Origin: Astrocystis sublimbata
Taxonomy: Eukaryota > Ascomycota > Sordariomycetes > Xylariales > Xylariaceae
Direction of reading: 5' to 3'
Assembly (NCBI GenBank): GCA_022453515.1
Contig: JAJNNY010000020.1
Coordinates: forward strand, 372,001 to 436,000
Length of the DNA: 64,000 nt
This document shows, one piece after another, positions 46,214 through 59,350 of the stretch (position 1 is the first letter of the stretch; every line of letters begins with the position of its first letter). Made by a program: the position numbers and the translations under genes. Under the pieces are notes generated by a model, which ran no database searches, was not told the DNA's origin, and saw only the letters and a list, made by a program, of their open reading frames with translations.

Positions 46214-46992
46214 ATGGCTCCTGCCACTTACAAGCTCCCTCCCCTACCCTACGCCTATGATGTAAGTCATCCAAAACCCCAGACATCACCACATCATCCC
46301 GCAGCAACCCGTCCCAGCCGCACAGCACAGACTAGCTTGATGGCTTCATGCATATAGAACACGTGGCTGACCCGACCTGACTTGACTTCACTTAGGCGCT
46401 CGAGCCCAGCATCTCGAAGCAGATCATGGAGCTACACCACGACAAGCACCACCAGACATACATCACGAACCTAAACAAGGCCCTCGAGGTATCGGCATCC
46501 GCCACCACCGAAGGCCGTCTCCACGACGCCGCAGCCCAGCTCGGCGCCATCAGCTTCAACGGCGGCGGCCACATCAACCACTCGCTGTTCTGGGAAGGCC
46601 TAGCGCCGGCGTCGTCGCCGGACGCCAAGCCCACCGCCGCGCGCACGCTGGTGTACAGCATCGAGCAGACGTGGGGCAGCCTGGACAAGTTCAAGGCGGC
46701 CTTCAACGCGGCGCTGCTGGCCATCCAGGGCAGCGGCTGGGGCTGGCTCGTCAAGGACGCCGGCACCAACCAGTTGCGCATCGTGACCCTCGCCAACCAG
46801 GAGGCCGTCGTCAAGGGCGACATCCCGCTCTTCGGCGTCGACATGTGGGAGCACGCCTACTACCTGCAGTACCTCAACGGCAAGGCCGCCTACGTCGACA
46901 ACATCTGGAACGTCATCAACTGGACCACGGCCGAGGCCCGCTACAGCGGTGCGCGGGAGGACGCCTTCGCTACCCTCAGGGCCCATATCTAG
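46214..46992 (+). CDS. Superoxide dismutase, Mn type, probably cytosolic
   Basis: Exons 46214-46261 and 46396-46992 join over a 134-bp intron (GTAAGT..TAG) to give 214 residues. The protein begins directly with MAPATYKLPPLPYAYDALEP, with no mitochondrial presequence, so a cytosolic location is inferred. The four metal ligands are present: His30 (in LHHDKHHQTY), His78 (GGHINHSLFW), Asp165 and His169 (DMWEHAYYLQY). Tyr38 and His34 of the active-site gateway are kept, and the GSGWGWL motif with Gln151 supports Mn over Fe. The enzyme converts superoxide to hydrogen peroxide and oxygen. Strong G/C bias at third positions in exon 2 suggests high expression. Filamentous fungi often have both mitochondrial and such presequence-less Mn-SODs. 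Confidence 0.95.
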
Positions 46993-47143
46993 GCTTGTTG
47001 CAACGTTGTGTGCAAACTCGATGCTCGGTTTTCGATGGGGGTTTGACTGACTGTGAGATTTGAGTATATATGACGTGCGACAGCTCAGCTGTACGTTCTC
47101 GAGTTGATAGAATGAATGAATGAATAAAACAATAAATGCAGAA

Positions 47144-47179
47144 CAGTCCCAGTTCCAGTCCCAGTCCCAGTCCCAGTCC
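47144..47179. repeat. (CAGTCC)6 microsatellite
   Basis: Six hexamer units, the second with one substitution (CAGTTC). It is non-coding and located 3' of the SOD gene. Confidence 0.9.
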
Positions 47180-47470
47180 CGCTCACGTGAATATAAAGAT
47201 GGCTCGCCCCAAAGTGTAATAGTTTCTGGTTTGATTTATTAGCAGTAGTGGTAGTATACGAACCCAATCGCTCTTTAAACAGACAAATATCCTTCCAAGC
47301 GCATAATTCGACATGTAGTAGACCAGACCTCGGTCAATCTCAATCCAAATCCCTTTAAAGGTGGCGAGAACACCTATCCCACCAATGTTGAGGGTAGGGA
47401 GTTTCCGTCTGCCACCATAAGAATACTTAAGTACCTAACCTAGCGCGCTCGCTTGCTTGATTCCCTTACC

Positions 47471-47510
47471 ATACCATACCATACCATACCATACCATACC
47501 TATTTCCAAC
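47471..47510. repeat. (ATACC)8 microsatellite
   Basis: Eight perfect pentamer units in non-coding DNA. Confidence 0.9.
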
Positions 47511-48036
47511 AAACGTAATATCTTCGCTTTCCTGCCTTCCTTCCTGTCTGCCTGCCAGTTGGTTTGCCGTCTTCTTTTAAAAAATAAACAAAAAACTCCG
47601 ATAAAAAAATACCAATAAGTGAGGAAGGAATCAGAAAGCCGGTAACGACAGTCAAGATCTCGGGATCTTTCTCCAGACGATAGGTAAAAATGGGGGGTGC
47701 CTGCTTCTTTTTTTGGAAATGACCCGCTCACACACTTTCTTCTTCTTTCTTTTCCCTGCTTCCTTGCTTTCCTTTGATGATGTTGATACAGTTGTCCAGC
47801 CTGGAAATTTCGCATTATTCTTTTGCTTTCCTCTTTTTTTTGTCGGTTTTCATTTCGATCGATCGATTGATTCGGGAGGATCTCTGCTTTTCGATTGGGG
47901 CGGTGTCGCAACCCATCCGTGGCGCCCATGCGACAGTCCACCAACGTCCCAACTTCCATTCTCTCGGCGCTTCGTCATTATCCGTCACGCCTGCCAACCC
48001 AATAGGTAAGCCCCCAAGACAACAAAACCCACCCTC

Positions 48037-50294
48037 CTAAGGCGGCGCCGGCGGAGGCGGCATGACCGTCTCGGGCGCCGACGGCAACAGGCTGATCTCC
48101 GACATGATGCCATTATCCGCCGCAATGCTGCGCATGCGCTCCTGCTCCGTATACTCGGCCCAGAACTGCGGCGAGTTCTGCTGCGCCTTCCTAGACCGAT
48201 AAATCTCCTGCGCGACGCCCTTGACCTGCTGGCCGGCTGTGCCTGCGGCACGCCATACGCCGCTCAGCGTATTCAAAGCGCCGATGTTGAGCCGGATCTG
48301 CGAGCGCAGGTCGTCTTCGTCTTCGATCCAGTATACCGCGGCCCATTTCGATAAATGCACGATGGAAGAAAGCGTCAAAACGCAGGTGAAGAAATGCGTG
48401 TGCTTGGTGATGGGCACGTTGTAGGTTACCATTTTTGATATTGAGGATGCGGCGGTTACGATGTGCCGTGTGTGCAGGTTGAAGGAACGTCCGTTTTCGA
48501 CGGCGCGGTGGGGCGCGCAGGCCGTTACTTCGCGGGCGGGCGAGGAGTCGAGTTGCGAGAGGGGTTGGTGGAGGATTATGGTGCAGCTGGGGTTGCGAGT
48601 TGATGGGTTAGTTTTGCATTGACCTTGACCGGACTAGCTTGAATGTTTGTTTATTTTCTCGAACCGGGACACAAAGGTGACGGAGGAGGAAGAGGAAGAT
48701 TGGCCGAAGAATAGACATAGAGGCAAGGGACTCACGCATGGTTGATCATGAACGCCTGGAACATCATCTCGTCGAGCTGCCCGTCCTTGCTCAGGCAGCT
48801 CTTCTTCGACTCAGGCAAGTGCAGACGCCAGTTCGACAGGTAGCTTTCGACTTTGTCGACGCTCTCCTCGGGCGTGAAGCCGCTGCTCGGCAGACGCATC
48901 ATGCGCCCCAGGTTGCGGATCGACGCCACGCGGTACGCGAACGACGAGAACTCGCGCACCTCGCCGCTGAAGATCTGGTCGTCGAAGTCCTCGAGGTACA
49001 TCGGTCGCGGGATTTTCTGTTTGCTTGTGAATCAGCACACGTGGGTTCCAACTTTGCGTGTATTGCATTCTTCAATCAGTCAGTCAAGTCGGTTTTCTTA
49101 CCCCTGAAAGATACTCGTGCTCTTCGCACGGCAGGCCCACGTCCGCCGTAAAGTCGAACAGCAGAAAGTTGGTCTGCCGATGCACACCGGCGATCATGCC
49201 GTCGACAACAAACAGATCCCACCACGTGCGGCGCCAGCACTCTTCGAGCCGCGGATTCCCCATGCCGTGCGCGGTGGCGAAAGGCCGGGTGAACAGCCCC
49301 AGATCGATGGCGACGCGCTCGGCGTCGGACAGGAGGTCCCGCGCCTTGCTGTTGTTGCGGCACCCGTCGAGGCCGACGATGGTGATGATCATGGCCTGCA
49401 CCAGGAAGCCGTCCTTGGCCGTCTCGGGCGCGTATAGCAGGCGCATGGTCTCGTCGAAGAAGGTGCCGCGCGCGGGGCCGACCTCGATGTACAGGGACCC
49501 GACCCATCGCATGGCGGACAGCAGGTGCTCGAGGTTGCGCTCCTCAGCCATCTTCATGATGTGCGCCTTGGGCAGCACGGCTGGGTGGCCCGGGTAGAAG
49601 TGGAAGTAGAAGGAGTCGATGCATTGCTCCGGGATGGATCGCTGCGGCGGCGCCTGGTTGCTGGACGGGACCATGGGCCCGCTGCTACTGCTGCTGCTGC
49701 TGAGGTACGGGTTGCGGAACATCTGCATGGCGTGGGCCACGAATGGCGATATGGGCGAGCTGTCGGGCAGACTCCGGTTGCCGCCGTTGAATGTGTTGGT
49801 GTTCATTGCGGGCAGAGGCGTGCCGCCGACGTGAGCACCCAGTAACATGGGGCAGTTGTCGCTCGTCGCCGACGGCGGCGAGTCTGTGTCTGAAGCATGG
49901 CGCTTGTTCGGGTTGGCCGTAGAGCCCTTTCTGGGTCCTTTGTACCCGCGACGAGACGCTACGTAGACACACTCTGAGCTCGCGCTTAAGCAGCGCGAGC
50001 ATGGGTTGGCACCGTCGCATTTGAGATGTTTGCCTCTCTGAGTTGGGGGAAAAGGCAGGCACGTGTTAGCGCAACGTTGAAGCGGGCTTGGTTAAGTTAA
50101 GATGGGCGTAAACTTACACAAGCGAGACACGCCGCCGGCACGGTCGGCGTCGGTCCCCTCGAGTCTCCATTCTCTGGTATCGAGGAGATGGACGACGACG
50201 ACGGGGGCAGGCCAGACGCATATAACTCGGGTGAGGATGAGTGCGAATGCGACGACGACGACGGGTCGGATATGTTCTGCAGGTACGAATCCAT
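48037..50294 (-). CDS. Zn2Cys6 fungal-specific transcription factor
   Basis: Four exons (50294-50118, 50037-49102, 49016-48736, 48586-48037) keep phase over introns of 80, 85 and 149 bp and give 647 residues. The binuclear zinc cluster spans the first intron: Cys56, 59, 66, 72, 75 and 82 with C-x2-C-x6-C-x5-C-x2-C-x6-C spacing (CLAC/RGKHLKCDGANPCSRC), followed by a basic stretch SRRGYKGPRKG. A Ser/Asn-rich linker leads to the middle homology region (CIDSFYFHFYPGHPAVLPKA, ...LEECWRRTWWDLFVVDGMIA), the fungal_trans domain of ~300 residues. The C-terminus is Pro-rich (MPPPPAPP). The N-terminal ~50 residues are Ser-rich. It is a nuclear DNA-binding regulator. The linker-plus-RRTWWDLF layout is common in regulators of nutrient or secondary metabolism, but no target cluster is adjacent. 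Confidence 0.93.
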
Positions 50295-53200
50295 GATATT
50301 GACAAGGAAGAGTAGAATAAGGTTCGGTCCGAGGCGGCGGCGGGGAAGGTTTTGACCCGACAGTCTGGGTAAATGTGGACAATGGACCTTCACGATCTGG
50401 ATGGTCGTGTCAAAGAGAGATAGATATTGGGCGAAATTTTGGTGCCACCGAGGAAAGGTAGTAAAAAAAAAAATTAGAAGCAGATGTGATGGTCACAGAA
50501 TGGAGATCTAGCTTGGGCTGAGATCCCGCCGACCAACTACTATACGCAGGGGGGTAAAGTAGAGCCTCTCTTCTGTCGCCAATCCTCAGTCACCAAGCTA
50601 GATTTGGTATGCTTTTCGACCCTGGTCCACGGTAGCAGAAAGCCCGGGGAAGCGGCTTGCTACCAACCTACCTCTACCAACTTAATCCAGTCTGGAGCGA
50701 GTAGCTCTAAAAGCAGAGGTGAGAAGACGCAACGAGGGCGGGCAGATCGCGTCGTTCGGGTCTAGCTCTCAACTGAAACGTGGGACTAGACAGGCGACTA
50801 GCATATACTAAGGAAGGTCGACGTCAACGTTTTTTTCTCGCAAATGTGGTACCCGGCCCATGTGCCGATGGGGACCGTTGGTCGAGAACGTAGCAGCAGC
50901 GTGCCCAGTCGTTGCGGGTGCAGTAGCAGCAGAGTCTCCAGTCGTCCAAGACAACTCGAGCCTAGTCTTGCGCTCTGCCCGTTCGATTCACGCAGCGCCG
51001 GTAGCAACGGTAGCCAATCGAAGTCGGGAGGTGTTCTAGATCCGGACTCGCGTACATGTGGGAAGATGCGAAATACACGAATGGTGCAAGAGCTATGCAA
51101 TTGGCATGAGGAGCAGGGCAGACGACTGATCCTGGATGATGACAATAGCCCGCTAGCTATGGGGGTTTGATTCGATGAGGTGAATAACGGCACTTCAAGG
51201 GTGGACAAGCGGGGGCGTCGACGATGGCGTCGGGAAATCCACGAGTGCGACGTTGGAGGCCGATGAAATCTCCGATGCTAACGGGAGGATTGAGAGACGG
51301 CTACCTATTCGTTCCTGATTCAAGACTTTGAGGTTCAGTCAGTTCCCCGATCTGATGCTGCGTACGCAAAGGTCGTTTATTCATTCAAACATACGGGGCC
51401 CCTCGGAACACATCGCAAGGTGAGGGGTTGGGACTCGTGGACAAGGGGCTTCCTCGGTCTGATTCCTGGGGCATGGTTCGCTATCATGATTGATAGCAGC
51501 CATGTGCAACTAGGTACTGTACAATGCCAAAGCCGATGTAGGTCTCCAAAAAGGAGGCAAGCATGGGTACCCCCCGGATACTCATCCTATGTTAGCGATA
51601 GGCTGGGTGTGACAGGTCTTGTTGTGTTGCTGGGAAAGTAGCTCATTGTACAAAGTACGAAACAACAAGTCACATATCTACGCGTCGTCTTCAGATGAAA
51701 GTGGAATAGGGAGCAAAGATAAGTCAGCCCCTTCTTTTTATTCCAGAGCTCCCCATAGGTCTCACGCGGAATCCTCAAAGTGGAGAGCTCATAGTGACGT
51801 GACAGTAGGCAATTCACCTACCTAGCTTTCTTTCTGTTTCTCAGTTGCACATACTGTATAATAGCGACCAGTCGCTTTGCTTTTTCTTAGACCGGCGAGA
51901 CCGGGAATCGTACATAGCTTAGCATGGCCGACGACGGAAGGGAATGAACATACGCTCGATATGTAGAGCCAAAAAAAACCCCCCCCAAAAAACCGACTCG
52001 TCATATCCATCAATCGGGCGTGATACCACAGCTGAAATAAACATACGGGAATCGTCAGTGCAGATCTGCGCTTCGGGAGTCAAGCGAGTGGTGCGTTTAT
52101 CTGACCCCGATAAATAACAGACAAGGAAATCGAGCGCCACAAGTGGGTTGGCCAAGAGTTTCTCATGCGCCGGATTCACACCGGCAAAGCGCAATCAGCT
52201 TGCGATCCACCACCCCTGTACCTCACTTTAGCTTCAATTCTCCTGGTGGGCTGCTGCCCCTCGCCCCAATTATCTCTCCAATGAGCACTTCACCATAGAC
52301 AGTCCCGGCAGTGTGCTTTTGCAGAGATCAGACTGCCGCCGGGGCACGATCGTGGGGTGAAACTGCAATCCACTTAATAGGGCTCGCATGGGCAATGATG
52401 GGATTTGGCTAAACATTTCTTGACATGGTCTGGGGAGTGGATGAAAATTGTGTCCTGCGGTTGGGCAGTGTTTGAGACATTAATACTGAATCGAGCCTTT
52501 TCAGCTTGACTCAGAAAGGTACTTAGAGATCAATGTAACAATGGGCCACCAGTAAGGTGGCCGCCGGGTTGATCCCGTTCCAACACATTAAACATGAAGT
52601 GCTTTCTCTCGAATATGCAACTTGTCAATTGGAGTAAGTCATTCGTTTATTGTAATATTGCTCGACTTGCTTGAAGGAATGGATGACGCAGGTATCCGTC
52701 CATGTGCCGCTTTGAGGCTGTTGAACGCCGAGAAGAGGCTGTATAAGTAGTGTGTTAATAAGTAGTCAGGGGCAAGATCCCTGAGCGGAACGCGGCCTGG
52801 GACTTTGATCTTAACGGTCAGATGCCCGTTCGGTATCCGGGCTTGCCCCATCAAGTGAACCGTTGCACAGCATATCTTGGTAGAGAAAATCACCGAAGAA
52901 TCCGCCTACCATCTGCCCCTGCTTGTTTCCATCGCCAGACTTACGAGATTCTATGCGATCACAACAGGAGAGTCAAAAGTGACTGCATTATTCCAAATAG
53001 TACCATCATGTATGAGCAGATCTATGGTTGCTATCGACCGATTGATTTGAATGCCAGATTCGGGATTCCACAAAACGCCCCTCAAGATAGCCGAGACAAA
53101 TTGTTGCCCCCAATTCATTTCGATGAAGACAGTGTGTAAAGAGCCTCATCAGCTACGCGGGTACTTGCAGCAAATCCCAAACTCTCATCTGATTGACATA

Positions 53201-56200
53201 TGACTTCTCAAACTCTTTCAGAGGCGATAAAGTGATCTCCGTATTCTCGCTCTCAGAGGTTTGTCTAGAAAAATATTCCTCGCGGGCCAGGTGAATTGGA
53301 GCCGTGATGATTCTTAAGGATTTAAAGGATTTGATTTATAGACATGCAGGTCGCAGTGTGATGTGATGCGTCCCCGATGGCCAACCTTAATCTTACATTA
53401 GCTTCCAAGATCCTGGGTCCGTCCTACGCATCTCTCGTCCGGAATACCACCATGGTCTCTGGTACCGACAGGAACATATTCATATCATGCCGACGCATTG
53501 TCCTTTTACATCGGTCGGCTGCTGCTGTGTTATTTCATGGGTGGCTTTGCCGCTGGTTCCCGTGAGTCACAGTCCCAGCCCTATCGACACAAGTCTTGTT
53601 CACTGTTACCCAGACTGTATACCCCCGTCGTAGTCTTCGAACCCCCCCTTGTATCCTCAAATCCACACATATCAGTGAAACATTCCAAGACATTCAAGTC
53701 ACGTTACTTCATTTCCCCAGCTCTCCATGGCGTGGTCACAACGTTACAGAAGACGGCTCCCGCAAGTGGGCTCAAGCCTGTCTCATCTACAGGGCAGAGT
53801 GTTTGTGACATTCAGGCAGAGCAAAGCAGGAATGAGAGCGGATCGTACTGAGTACATAGTTGTTGCTACGATGCTTGACACATGAGGTGTTGAATGTGGT
53901 TATCGTCAGAAAAGTAAATGAAGATGTAGGATCTGGTCACCTATCTTGCTCCTTTATTATAGAACCAGCTCTGCTATGCACGTGTATGTTGACTTATACA
54001 ACGATAAAAATTTCCACCATACTTCAGCATACCGACGACACTCAGAAATTCCAAATAACCATGAACAACATCTAAATATACTAGGTTTCCGAAGTCCAAG
54101 AGAGTCTTGAAGAAACTGTTATCGTCATACAAGTAAATATATCATTTGCTGGTCTTTCCGCAATGAGAACTGTGACATGCGCGATCGTCTCAACATATGC
54201 TCGAAGTATCTCAAGTACAGGGGAGGACATGCTGAATAGACTGTTCGTCTGCTAACGCCTCGATGGGGGGATGATCATTGATGTATATGCCTTTTTCATA
54301 ATCATAGAAACGAAAGAGCCCCGCAAGTATTCAGTGAGCAAGGCCGCCGATACTCACTCAATATTTGTCTTCTTCGAAACTTCATGAGTAGCTGTCTATT
54401 CTACTATCCTGACCTACACCTCGCGTCTAGGGAGATTTGAATATTTTATTATTGCGCTTACCGACATATGAACATAAAGCAGATTGTGGGACTATTTCCT
54501 GTGAGGAACCATCGCCGACAAGGATGGCATATCTGAAAGGAATGAGACCGCAGCGCTGTCTGTACAAAAAAAAAGTAGTCTGTTATCAACTCCTTGACTA
54601 GTACTGGCAAATTGGTCGAATGCGATAGCGACGAGTATATCTAGTGCATCATGCGGCGCTTCCCCTCTTTGGAAAGGCCTGTATTAATGCCTCAATGAGA
54701 AGCTGTGGCAGACTCATGCGGTTGGAAGATCGTAGCTGTAGATATCACGTGGAATCAGGAGTTGGTTTGCATTCTACTGTTTCGATATTGTAGAGAGTTG
54801 AAGGGCGGGTTTCATGGCCACGGCCCATTTCGCACTCACGCCTTGGCAAGAGGACCATGATGCGGCCCACGATCGTCCGCGCACCGGGCTAGCCCCGGGA
54901 TCGAGAACAAGGGGGATATAGCTAGGATGCGACAAGGTTGAATCCTTTTCTACACGAGCAGGCAACGAGCGCGTAGCGAATGCGCACAATTAGATTCACC
55001 GTTCACCGAAATGGAGCAATACATACGGTATGCGATTTGGCTCAATGTTCTCGACTGCAGTCTGCACATCTCACCATGTGGTGTCAACAGTACGTAATCA
55101 CATGGTTACCATTGGACATGTTTAAGACTTGATGTGATTGGAGTGAAACTCCCAACGACCTCTTGACACATTTGTTCAGCTTGTCTCATGCCTCTCTTGC
55201 AGTAGTTATGCTGTGGGCATTGCAGTTATAATGTGGTAGGCTGGACTTTATTTTCAGTTAACTTTGCTTGCTACCCTTCAATTTCAACATGAAGCTGAGA
55301 GCAGCCAAGAGTTGCACGAATTCTAATTACGAAGCATTCACAGACGCTACCTAGGTAGACTTATCGTGGAATCGCCCCCAACTCCCGCCGCCTATGACCC
55401 ACAAGGAAGAAGGCTGATGTTCCGCGTCTCCCTAACACTAAGTTGAATAGAGAACATTAGGCAACCTACGCAGGTTGTGGGTCACTGTCACAAAGCTGGC
55501 GGTGTGCTCAAAAGTGTGTTACCTGCGATGCAGTAGATCTCCATAACCCTCCAGACCCAACGTCTACAATGTACTCGGTTACTAAACCATTATCCTACCT
55601 TGTAGACTATGCTGTACAAGCACATACTTACGTGTTCAACCAAGCATTGATCGACTAACCAATCAAATAGCCCCTCACTATCTTAAAGCAGCTCAAAGAA
55701 ATATTTGGGGATACAGCGTGTCGGATGAAAATAGGCTAGTGGAGCATTTTGGCACGTCTGGCTCAACTGGGTCGAACTAACATTATTGAATGGATCTTCA
55801 ATTAATCCCTAAGCAGATTAGTATGAAGACGCCAGATTGGCGAGGAGATATGCTCAAGAGGGACATGTGGTCGAGACTCGCAGTGCACACGTTTCAGAGA
55901 CCGCATATTGATGATTAGGAAACAGAATGTTAAAGGTGCCACCTTTCGCCACTCCTGCGCGAGTAGAGGTGCAGAGCTCGTCAAACGGTGGCGATTTTGC
56001 CAAATGATCTGATCAACAAAGCGGTGGAAAAACAACAACTGTTTTGTCAAGATCTACGAGCAGAGCTTCATAGCGAGCATGGCGCATGGGAGGACGAAGG
56101 GATGCATCAATGCTGACGGCCTCGAGGGCTTCCAATTTGCAACTCATACATGAATTAATAAGCTGACAGCTACCCTGCTCTCGCCTGCTCCAGTATCTAA

Positions 56201-56532
56201 GAAGATCAACCCACAGAAACTGCTGAATCGCACGCCGTTTTCGGCAAGCCGTTCCACCAACCCCGATTATTTCTTTGGACCTCGTGGAGCTTTGTTGGGG
56301 GGACTAGGACAGCCCAGTGGATTATACTACAGTGAGCCGGTCGCGACCGCAGGACTTGGCAGAGTGCAGCAGCTCGGCAGCCATGTGACGACTCATGGTA
56401 CTGCTCTTCGTTGCTTGCTCGCTCGGGTTCTGCTCGGATCATCCGGGCTGAGGTCGGGGGTGAATCACATCGCGCAAAGATGCGTGTTTCGAGAAACCAC
56501 TCTTCTGATAGTACGCGCAATCCTAAACAGAT
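50295..56532. other. Gene desert of ~6.2 kb
   Basis: After the promoter of the Zn2Cys6 gene (A-run at 50462-50474) no spliced gene could be built on either strand. Open frames reach 136 codons (50798-51208, minus; 52822-53139, plus) but lack motifs and partners. A homopolymer block of A8-C8-A6 type lies at about 51970-51993. Base composition drifts towards AT to the right. This could be decayed repeat DNA, but no element ends are visible. Confidence 0.5.
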
Positions 56533-56724
56533 GACTTGAATGAGGCTGTAACGGTCCGCCCATACGAGGACCCAACCATACCTATAATAGATATGCAGAT
56601 CAGGGTCTTGCCTATCAGGGTCCATCCCACTTTGATTTGGGGTATGCGCTTATTCTTTGCCGGTCCTGGAATCGCATCCCTAGAATCAAGCAATATGGCA
56701 CGTCCGAGGCACATCTTAACCTGA
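56533..56724 (+). pseudogene. Possible decayed oligopeptide-transporter fragment
   Basis: A single frame reads NEAVTVRPYEDPTIPI, then a hydrophobic stretch and GMRLFFAGPGIASLESSN. The start resembles the conserved cytosolic-to-TM1 junction of OPT-family oligopeptide transporters (VxPxDDPTxPxxT, then GxNQFFxxRxPxIxLxS). The expected aliphatic TM1 is interrupted (RVLPIRVHPTLIWG), the frame ends after ~60 codons, and no further OPT segment follows. If the match is real it is a short relic. It rests on pattern memory only. Confidence 0.3.
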
Positions 56725-59350
56725 GTCGTTGATTGGAGTCATACAGCAGCTACCGTGAACCCTCGCATTTTCTTACTCAGATGTGGGCGCCAGTCAATCA
56801 TCGCTCGCCTCACCGACGCTTACCGACGTTGCGGCAAAATGTTATGAACTGTCCCTCGTTGCCGTTGCTACACAACAACAGAGTAGTTGTCAAAAGACCG
56901 TGGATCTACTAACAAGGCAGATGCAGACTTGTAACAGTAGGGTCCAAAATCAGTCGGGGGGAGGTAGAAGGCACGATGCATGGGATAAGTTTGGGGTAAA
57001 GTTGCGAGATAGGCCATGAGATTGGCGTGCGTATGAATTTGGTGATGTTGACGCGAACGAATAGAAGCTGAGAGCTCTTGTCGTACCTGTCTCGTGCCAC
57101 TGACAGACGCACATTCAATAGGCCAAGGTTACATAGGCACCGCATTAGCTGCCGTTCGTGTTCACGAGAGACCTTGGTGTCATTGCTAGTTGCCAATGGT
57201 GCCATTTCTTATAAGCTAGAACTCGGGACGTAATGTGACGACGGACTTGTGGCGCTCCCTGATTGAACACAGCTTGTACAGATATGGCGTTAGATGGCAA
57301 TCTGTACTTGGATTCCGAAATCTGCAAACACCGGTGATCTAAAGTCAGTAACTTCCATAGCAAGATTATACTCCTGGCAGCCTGGATTGATGTTCTGCCG
57401 TGCCGTGTTGGCGTGTGTCATGCTGCACGGAATACACGAGACTGAGGCGAGGCAAAGTGAATACCGATGACACCTCGGGTCATGAGTATCAACGCTGGCG
57501 AGACGCGAATGGAGGCATCCGAGGCATCCCATTCAAATAGTAATGTAGGCAGACAGGCAGAAGGAAGCCTTACCTGCCGAGCCTGCTGACTATACTGTAA
57601 ATCCTTGAAGTGAGACCGGGTTTGCCGGTCGGACGGGTGGACAGTGGGGGCCAAGATTCCAGGTTAGCAGTGGCATGGAACGGGCAAGAGAACGGCATTG
57701 GGACCATTACAGACTTGGATATCAGAAAGCTTACCTCGAAGTCAGCCAGTCACCAGACCCTAAGCGCATACAACTGCCCTCATACATCACAACAGCTACT
57801 AACGAACATTTGCAGTGCAATACTACACAAATGTCGATGCTTATCTTACGATCTAGATTAACTGTCTGACTTATAATCTGTTCATTATCACACCAAGTTG
57901 ACCAGCTGACCAGAATCGAATTCCGCCTTGGAGGATTCGAAACAACCGCTAGGGATAAGGGGACTTATCAGTACGCCACTAGAGCGGACAGAAAGCGGTA
58001 AGAATGTAAATAGAATATCTACTCCAGGGTCCTCTTTCGGTAAGGTCTCTGGTGGATCGAAACCGTCCTGGACCCTGAGAAAAAGGGGAGACACACTAGT
58101 GGCCTGTAGCTGGGGAAGACCCTGAATTAGCAGTATTTGGTCTACTTTTGGGGGTGTATGGAGCTGCCGGCGTATCCACCTCCGGCACCGCTGGGCAGAT
58201 GCGATGGGGGATCCTGCGTGGATGGATTAATGGGCCATTGCCTAGTCAAGACGCGCCGACAGGACCCTGAGTTGTGTGCAGCCAGCGTGCCAGCATGACT
58301 CTTATTGGCGTTGCCGCCTCACTTTGCTACGCAACAGTGTGATAAGAACGTGGAGCCCCTAGAAGTTTCGCTCATCTCACGAAGAGAACTGGATCATATC
58401 CTTTGGGATATTATACGAGGCCAGCTGGAGATACTCCAGGCGACGAACACGCATAGGCCGTCGAGGCGTCCAACGCACGGCGGGTTGCGGTGTGCTGAGC
58501 ACCATTCACCATCCTGCAAGTTATCCCTGCATGTCTGCACAGACGGTTGGCATCCAGACTCCTGCAGATAGGCGGTGGGACCTTGCTGGACCCTGCCGAG
58601 CTGCCTCGCCTGCTGCTGGGCCGTCAACCGACTCTCTAGTCCCGGACTGGGTCGAACAAGGCCATGATCCTTGGACTCCTTGTCTGCCTCCTGTATGACC
58701 AACATATCGTCGAGCCTCGTCCCGCTTGCTACCACTATCGCCATCCCTATCATGCATGATTCAAAGCCCTCATTAGCCACTCACCTGAAAGATGGCCATC
58801 CCGCAGCTACTTGAAGCGGGTAGTACCAGCCCCACGTCCGCTAGGAGTATCCAGGGGTACCCACCTAGTCGTCGACATGGCCAGGGATGGAGTCAGTCTG
58901 GCGGAACGGAGCTCAATTGGCTTACATGCCCACGCGCCATGGCTGCCTCTCTTTACTGTAAGCTTCGATGCCTGCGTTTTCGAAATATTTATAGGGTAGC
59001 CTGGCGCTCGGCGAGTCAGCAACTATGTTATTCTTTTCCTGAGATTTCTATGCGACTTGGTGATTTCTTCCTTTCTTGCTGCGTCGAATAAGCCAAACCC
59101 CTCCACATACACCAGAGAAGGGCCTTCATAGCCTCTTACATGTATACAGCTTCAGGTATTTCCATTGCTCCCCACTGGTATCCAATTGAGACCCTTCTTG
59201 AGCATTGTTTTGAGTGTGCATTTCGTTCTAGCAACCAGGACAAGCCCCGTGAAGTTAGAAGAGCTGGTCAGCTAATAAGTCGCGTGGTGAAGTAGATCAT
59301 ATAGTGAAGTCGAATTAGTCGTTGTAGTGTAACGGTGACACCTTGACACA
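56725..59350. other. Intergenic desert left of the calpain gene
   Basis: Mutually overlapping short frames, none with motifs. A minus-strand frame at 58394-58780 and a plus-strand frame at 58305-58571 overlap each other and cannot both be real; neither starts with ATG at its 5' end. The calpain promoter must lie in the last few hundred bases. Confidence 0.5.

Larger units (their letters stand above)
46993..48036. other. Intergenic between convergent genes, repeat-rich
   Basis: The 3' flanks of SOD and the Zn2Cys6 gene. It contains three simple repeats: AATG units (47111-47126), CAGTCC (listed) and ATACC (listed), then T-rich tracts. No coding frame is credible. Confidence 0.6.

Noticed and set aside
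46600..47063. 128- and 130-codon frames over the SOD gene
   Set aside because: Shadows of the strongly codon-biased SOD exon, which carries all metal ligands in its own frame.
52165..52200. tRNA T-arm-like hairpin GCCGG-TGTGAAT-CCGGC on the minus strand
   Set aside because: The stem is perfect, but there is no matching acceptor stem, D arm or A box, and the loop lacks the TTC start.
58305..58780. Opposing ORFs of 88 and 128 codons
   Set aside because: They overlap on opposite strands, neither begins at an ATG, and neither shows a domain.
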